This document shows positions 15,158-18,522 of a stretch of 18,522 bases of DNA, piece after piece. Position numbers and translations under genes: made by a program. The stretch is from contig USLX01000036.1 in the NCBI GenBank assembly GCA_900555665.1, forward strand, positions 1 to 18,522. The letters run 5' to 3'. This DNA comes from an uncultured Eubacteriales bacterium (GTDB taxonomy: Bacteria; Bacillota; Clostridia; Oscillospirales; Oscillospiraceae). A model generated the notes under the pieces. The model was not told the DNA's origin. It saw only the letters and a list, made by a program, of their open reading frames with translations, and searched no databases. Numbering within the stretch: the stretch's first letter is position 1; each line of letters opens with the position of its first letter.

Positions 15158-16086
15158 CAGTTCAAATATTCGCACTCCAATGCGCGCACCATGCGGACAT
15201 AGGTTTCTTTGCAGCCCGCAAGATCGTTTGCCTGCAGCGCCGCATAGCAGGGCTGCAGATACTTCTCCCGGATCCCGGCATAGCGCGCTTCGCGGTCGCC
15301 GCAGATATCGATACACATGACGATGGCCGGCGCGATGCGGTAGTATTCCTCGATGAGCGCCGCGCCGTCCGGCTGCGCGCGCAGATAGCCGTCGCGGAAG
15401 GCACGGAAGGCCGTCAGTTCTTCGCAGTCATCCGCCTTGCCCTCGCTCTCGCAGACCGCCGTGGTGATAAAGCAGAGCCCGAAGAACTTCTTCTTTTGAA
15501 ATCCGCCCGCAAGCGTCTCATAATCCCCGACATAAAACGGGGACTTCGGATAGCGTGCAACCCAGACCCGCTGCAGCGTGTCGGCAAATTCCCGCCCCGA
15601 GGGGACATTCTGGTGCAGCACCATAGGCACGAAAAACAGTGCGATGACATACTTGTCATTCTCCTGCAGGAAGCGGTCGGCACGGCGTTTTTCGCTCCAG
15701 TCCTGTTCCAGCTCGTCGATCAGGCGCTCCGCCGCCGCAGTCAGCTTTTCCGCCCGCTCCGCGTCGGAAAGGCCGCTCACACCGGCGTCCAGCTGCAAAA
15801 CAGTAGCGCTGCAGCCCGCCTCATATTCTTCAAACGCCGGGACGAACTCCGTCTTGGTCACCCGCTTTTGATAGCCGCGATAATTCCGCACACATCCGGC
15901 CAGCGCCTCCAGCGCCGCACCGTAGGCCCCGGCGTCCGCAGCCGCCGGCGCGGCATCGCCTGTGACAAGCTCCGCTTGCGACAGCCGTGACCCGCAGTAC
16001 ATGCACGAAAACTGCTCCAGCCCCTCCGGCACGCGCAGCTCCTGCATACATTTCGGGCATCTGCCCACTACAAATCCCTGTTCCAT
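15157..16086 (-). CDS. Zinc-ribbon protein with C-terminal CFI-box-like domain
   Basis: A 309-residue cytoplasmic protein of unknown function. The start at 16086 (MEQGFVVGRCPKCM) has AAGGAG about 7 nt upstream; the longer frame to 16410 runs antiparallel through the anti-sigma gene and is not used. Residues about 10-35 form a zinc ribbon with CPKC and CMYC knuckles. The middle region is mostly helical with no motif I recognise. The C-terminal 100 residues begin with CFITTAVCES, followed by ELTAFRAFRDGYL and EEYYRIAPAIV. This matches the pattern of the CFI-box C-terminal domain (CFIxTAV, then FRDxxL) found on diverse bacterial proteins; its role is not known. The gene stands alone between terminators. 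Family assignment of the tail is fairly confident, function is open. Confidence 0.82.
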   Translation of the reverse strand: MEQGFVVGRCPKCMQELRVPEGLEQFSCMYCGSRLSQAELVTGDAAPAAADAGAYGAALEALAGCVRNYRGYQKRVTKTEFVPAFEEYEAGCSATVLQLDAGVSGLSDAERAEKLTAAAERLIDELEQDWSEKRRADRFLQENDKYVIALFFVPMVLHQNVPSGREFADTLQRVWVARYPKSPFYVGDYETLAGGFQKKKFFGLCFITTAVCESEGKADDCEELTAFRAFRDGYLRAQPDGAALIEEYYRIAPAIVMCIDICGDREARYAGIREKYLQPCYAALQANDLAGCKETYVRMVRALECEYLN

Positions 16087-16177
16087 ACGCCACTCCTTCG
16101 CTTTTTGCGGTATTTCTATTTTTTCACAAAGCGTCTCCGCTGTCAATCCTTTTGGGCAAAAAAGCCGCTGCCTTTCC

Positions 16178-16214
16178 AAAAAAGTGCCGGCGGCAGGGCG
16201 CGCCCTGCCGCCGG
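16178..16214 (-). terminator. Terminator of the dus/sigma/anti-sigma operon
   Basis: A 28-nt perfect palindrome (16187-16214) is followed on the minus strand by a run of six T residues (complement of 16178-16183). It lies 10 nt past the anti-sigma stop codon and separates that operon from the zinc-ribbon gene. Confidence 0.9.
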
Positions 16215-16223
16215 TGCGGCCCT

Positions 16224-16871
16224 TTATCCGTAGAGCACAACCGCCGCGCAGACAGCTCCGTTCTCCGGCGCATAGGATTCCATCGGATAGCTGTCCCGGT
16301 ATTTCTCCAGCAGCGTCTCCAGTGTCTTCGCGTCCACCGGATAGACCCGGCCGCCATCCTGCAGCGTTTCTTCGCTGTCCGTCAGCTCCGGGAGCGAGGC
16401 GCAGTCCCAAACCGCAAGCACCGCGCAGGCGTGCTCCTGCGCATACTCTGCCGCGGCCTGCGACGTGTGCTCGTCCGACTGGGTACCGGGAAACAGCGTC
16501 TCCACAACCTCATGCAGCGCCGCCGTGCTCTGGTGTTTGCCGGAAAAGCCCGGCATTTCAATGAGGCCCGCCGCGCCCAGAATAAGCGCCGCAGCCGCAG
16601 CCGCGCCAATCAACGCCACCGGCACCCAACGCTTTTTCTGCGCTCTGCGCGATGCGTCCGCGCGTACCTCGCGCATCACCGTGCTCCGCAGCGCCTCCGG
16701 CGGCTCCAACTGCGTCTCGGGGAGCATCGCGTCCACGTCCCGCATCGCCGCAAACACACGGCGGCAGTCCGCGCAGCCATCCAGATGGGCCTGCAGCTGC
16801 GCATGCGCCTGCTCGCTCAGCATTCCGTCCAATTCCGCGCTGAGCAGTCCCAGCGCCTCGTCACAATTCAT
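16224..16871 (-). CDS. Anti-sigma factor with zinc-finger (zf-HC2/ZAS) domain
   Basis: A 215-residue single-pass membrane protein that would hold the ECF sigma factor encoded just upstream. The cytoplasmic N-terminus has the ZAS motif H-x3-C-x2-C (HLDGCADC, residues about 29-36) that binds zinc and the sigma factor. One hydrophobic span follows (about residues 82-105, WVPVALIGAAAAAALILGAAGLI). Roughly 110 outer residues then follow, containing a YAQEHACAVLAVWDC segment and a final VCAAVVLYG; I do not recognise this outer domain. The RBS GAGGTGGG precedes the ATG. The ATG overlaps the sigma-factor stop by 4 nt (ATGA), the usual arrangement for a sigma and its anti-sigma. Release by regulated proteolysis, as for RsiW, is possible but not shown. 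Confidence 0.9.
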   Translation of the reverse strand: MNCDEALGLLSAELDGMLSEQAHAQLQAHLDGCADCRRVFAAMRDVDAMLPETQLEPPEALRSTVMREVRADASRRAQKKRWVPVALIGAAAAAALILGAAGLIEMPGFSGKHQSTAALHEVVETLFPGTQSDEHTSQAAAEYAQEHACAVLAVWDCASLPELTDSEETLQDGGRVYPVDAKTLETLLEKYRDSYPMESYAPENGAVCAAVVLYG

Positions 16872-17488
16872 TTCGCGCCCACCTCGCCTTCTACTCCTTC
16901 AGACGCACCGGGCACGGAAAGGTTCCCGCGTTCGAGAATTTTTTTCAGCTGTCCCCGCGCCCGGGACAGCCGGGACTTGACCGTCCCAACCTGGATGTCC
17001 AGCACCTCGGCAATCTGCTCATAGGCCAGACCATTCACCACACGCAGCTGCAAAACCGCCCGGTGCTCCGGCAAAAGCTGCGCCATGGCCGCGCGCAGCG
17101 TCTCGCGCGTCAGCTTCAGCTCCACCTGCTCCTCCGGCAGCGGCGCCGGATCCGGCACGGCATAGGTCTGCTCTTCACCGTCCGCACCCTCGAAGGTCAG
17201 CGGCACGGTTTGCTGCCGCCGGCGGCGTCGCAGAAAGTCGATGCAGAGGTTGCTGCACAGCCGGTAGAGCCAGGTGGAAAACGCCGCCTCAAAATGATAC
17301 TGCTCCAGACAGCGCCACGCGCGCAAAAACGTCTCCTGGGAGAGGTCAAGCGCGTCGTCCGGATTGCCTGCCATTCGATAGCAGAGATTATAGACATTTT
17401 TCTGGTGCGCAAGCAGCAGCTGCTCAAACGCATCCGCATCGCCGCGCTGCGCGCGGCGGATCAAAAGTTCGTCCTGCAAAGCCTTCAC
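16868..17488 (-). CDS. ECF-type RNA polymerase sigma factor (RpoE/SigW-like)
   Basis: A 206-residue sigma-70 family ECF factor. Region 2 covers about residues 10-85: AFEQLLLAHQKNVYNLCYRM, DDALDLSQETFLRAWR and FSTWLYRLCSNLCIDFLRRR, the core-binding and -10 recognition elements. A linker of about 35 residues follows. Region 4 (about 130-185) has LLPEHRAVLQLRVV, the helix-turn-helix LAYEQIAEVLDIQVGTVKSRLSRAR, which reads the -35 box. The start codon is GTG at 17488; it overlaps the dus stop (GTGA) and has only a weak RBS, so translation probably depends on dus. It is followed by its likely anti-sigma factor. The stimulus is unknown. No separate promoter with an ECF-type -35 (GAAC-like) was noticed directly before the gene. 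Confidence 0.94.
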   Translation of the reverse strand: MKALQDELLIRRAQRGDADAFEQLLLAHQKNVYNLCYRMAGNPDDALDLSQETFLRAWRCLEQYHFEAAFSTWLYRLCSNLCIDFLRRRRRQQTVPLTFEGADGEEQTYAVPDPAPLPEEQVELKLTRETLRAAMAQLLPEHRAVLQLRVVNGLAYEQIAEVLDIQVGTVKSRLSRARGQLKKILERGNLSVPGASEGVEGEVGAK

Positions 17489-18450
17489 CCCAAATCCCGC
17501 TTGATTCCGGCGGCAATGGACGCGATATCATCCATCGTGGCGATGCCGGAGATCTTCTCTTTATAATATCCGCTGTGCGGAACGCCGCGCAGATACCAGG
17601 CAAAATGCTTGCGCGCCTCGAGGCATGCGATATGCTCGCCCTTGTCCTGCGCCGCCAGTTCAAATTGCCGCACCGCAACATCCACACGCGCGCACAGCGC
17701 CGGCCGCGCCGGAATCTCTTCCCCCTGCAGTGCCGCTTCGCACTGCCCAAACAGCCACGGGTCGCCAAATGCGCCCCGTCCAATCATAATCCCATCCGCG
17801 CCCGTCCGCGCCCGGCACTTTACGGCGTCCTCCGGTGAAAAAATATCACCGTTTGCAATCACCGGGATGGACACGGCCTCTTTCACAGCCCGGATGGCGT
17901 CCCAGTCGGCAACGCCGGAATAGAGCATCGTCTTCGTCCGCCCATGGACAGCCACGGCGGACGCCCCGGCCGATTCCACAAGGTTCGCCAGCTCCGGCGC
18001 ATTGCAGCTGCCTTTGTCCCAACCACGGCGCATCTTCACCGTCACCGGCACGGAAACGGCCTTGACCACCGCCTCCACAATCCGCCCCGCAAGCTCCGGA
18101 TTGCGCATCAGGGCGCTGCCATCGCCGTTGTTGACGATCTTCGGCATTGGGCAGCCCATATTGATGTCGATAAAATCCGCGCCGGACAGCTCCAGCGCAA
18201 AGGCCGCGGCCTCCGCCATGACCGTCGGGTCGTTCCCGAAAATCTGCGCGCCGCAGACGCCGCTCTCCGTTTTGCGCAGCAAGCTCATGCTCTTTTTGTC
18301 GCGATAGACCAGCGCGCGGGACGAGACCATCTCCGTCACCGTCACCGCTGCGCCCAGCGTCTGGCACACGCAGCGAAACGCCCAGTCCGTCACACCCGCC
18401 ATCGGTGCCAGCACGGTAGCGCCCCGAATTTTCAATGCTCCGAGTTTCAT
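17485..18450 (-). CDS. dusB: tRNA-dihydrouridine synthase (DusB-like)
   Basis: A 321-residue FMN enzyme that reduces uridine to dihydrouridine in the tRNA D-loop using NADPH. The TIM-barrel motifs appear in order: LAPMAGVTDWAFR near the N-terminus, SSRALVYRDKKS, AQIFGNDP, INMGCPMPKIV with the catalytic Cys, VTVKMRRGWDKG, VHGRTKTMLYSG, VIANGDIFSPEDA and IMIGRGAFGDPWLF (FMN phosphate binding). The C-terminal helical domain includes HFAWYLRGVPHS. Length and motifs fit the single Dus typical of Firmicutes. The start at 18450 has a modest GGGAGAG site about 12 nt away. Its end overlaps the sigma-factor start by 4 nt, so dus leads a three-gene operon. The symbol is by family similarity; dus would also serve. 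Confidence 0.94.
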   Translation of the reverse strand: MKLGALKIRGATVLAPMAGVTDWAFRCVCQTLGAAVTVTEMVSSRALVYRDKKSMSLLRKTESGVCGAQIFGNDPTVMAEAAAFALELSGADFIDINMGCPMPKIVNNGDGSALMRNPELAGRIVEAVVKAVSVPVTVKMRRGWDKGSCNAPELANLVESAGASAVAVHGRTKTMLYSGVADWDAIRAVKEAVSIPVIANGDIFSPEDAVKCRARTGADGIMIGRGAFGDPWLFGQCEAALQGEEIPARPALCARVDVAVRQFELAAQDKGEHIACLEARKHFAWYLRGVPHSGYYKEKISGIATMDDIASIAAGIKRDLG

Positions 18451-18484
18451 AGAAGCCTACTCTCCCAATTTATACTGATATTCA

Positions 18485-18521
18485 ATTAAAAACTTTCATT
18501 CATGGAATGGAAGTTTTTAAT
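18485..18521. terminator. Bidirectional stem-loop terminator upstream of dus
   Basis: A 17-bp stem with one T/G position (18485-18501 with 18505-18521) and a 3-nt loop has T runs on both strands. It probably ends transcription of a gene beyond the window edge, so that dus starts its own transcript. A -10-like TATAAA on the minus strand lies between it and dus, without a convincing -35. Confidence 0.7.
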
Positions 18522-18522
18522 A

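Noticed and set aside
16087..16410. N-terminal extension of the zinc-ribbon protein
   Set aside because: It overlaps the anti-sigma gene terminator and the 3' end of that gene on the same strand in another frame, and the ATG at 16086 has AAGGAG at the right distance.
1..18522. CRISPR array, toxin-antitoxin pair or phage-defence island
   Set aside because: No regularly spaced repeats of CRISPR type, and no small gene pair or nuclease, helicase or methylase motif was seen; most of the window is housekeeping genes.

Overview
The window looks like chromosomal DNA of a GC-rich, spore-forming member of the Clostridia, probably an Oscillospiraceae/Ruminococcaceae-type gut anaerobe. This is inferred from a SpoIIE phosphatase, strong GGAGG-type ribosome binding sites, Gram-positive transporter and lipoprotein architecture, and GC-rich codon use that leaves very long antisense open frames. 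No rRNA, CRISPR array or intact tRNA was found.

Positions 1-2040 are an accessory scar. The 3' end of a PucR/CdaR-type regulator gene is followed by an AT-richer stretch with 11-nt direct repeats. Next comes the 3' part of a tRNA-Leu(UAG) gene, from anticodon loop to CCA, with its terminator. This is the footprint of tRNA-targeted integration. Immediately beyond it lies a minus-strand serine-recombinase pseudogene with an internal deletion, then an unassigned plus-strand remnant that ends at a strong terminator.

Positions 2018-7454 hold one very large secreted-protein gene with its own promoter and RBS. It has four tandem modules of about 240-250 residues, a predicted parallel beta-helix and an extra C-terminal region. 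As written it is frameshifted by one base inside the signal peptide. I recognise no named family for it.

Positions 7564-10332 (minus strand) are a polar amino-acid ABC importer operon: lipoprotein binding protein, permease, ATPase. A promoter overlaps a dyad operator candidate, and a stem-loop separates the binding protein from the permease. Positions 10347-12235 (minus) hold a compact spoIIE.

Positions 12335-15157 (plus) carry a CYTH-domain protein, then pncB translationally overlapped with a small six-helix membrane protein that may be a vitamin-type transporter. Tandem terminators separate this block from convergent minus-strand genes: a zinc-ribbon/CFI-box protein, and an operon of dus, ECF sigma factor and zinc anti-sigma factor whose genes overlap by 4 nt at each junction.

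The least described parts are the giant modular beta-helix protein with its frameshifted leader, the nested mobile-element scar at tRNA-Leu, and the pncB-linked membrane protein.
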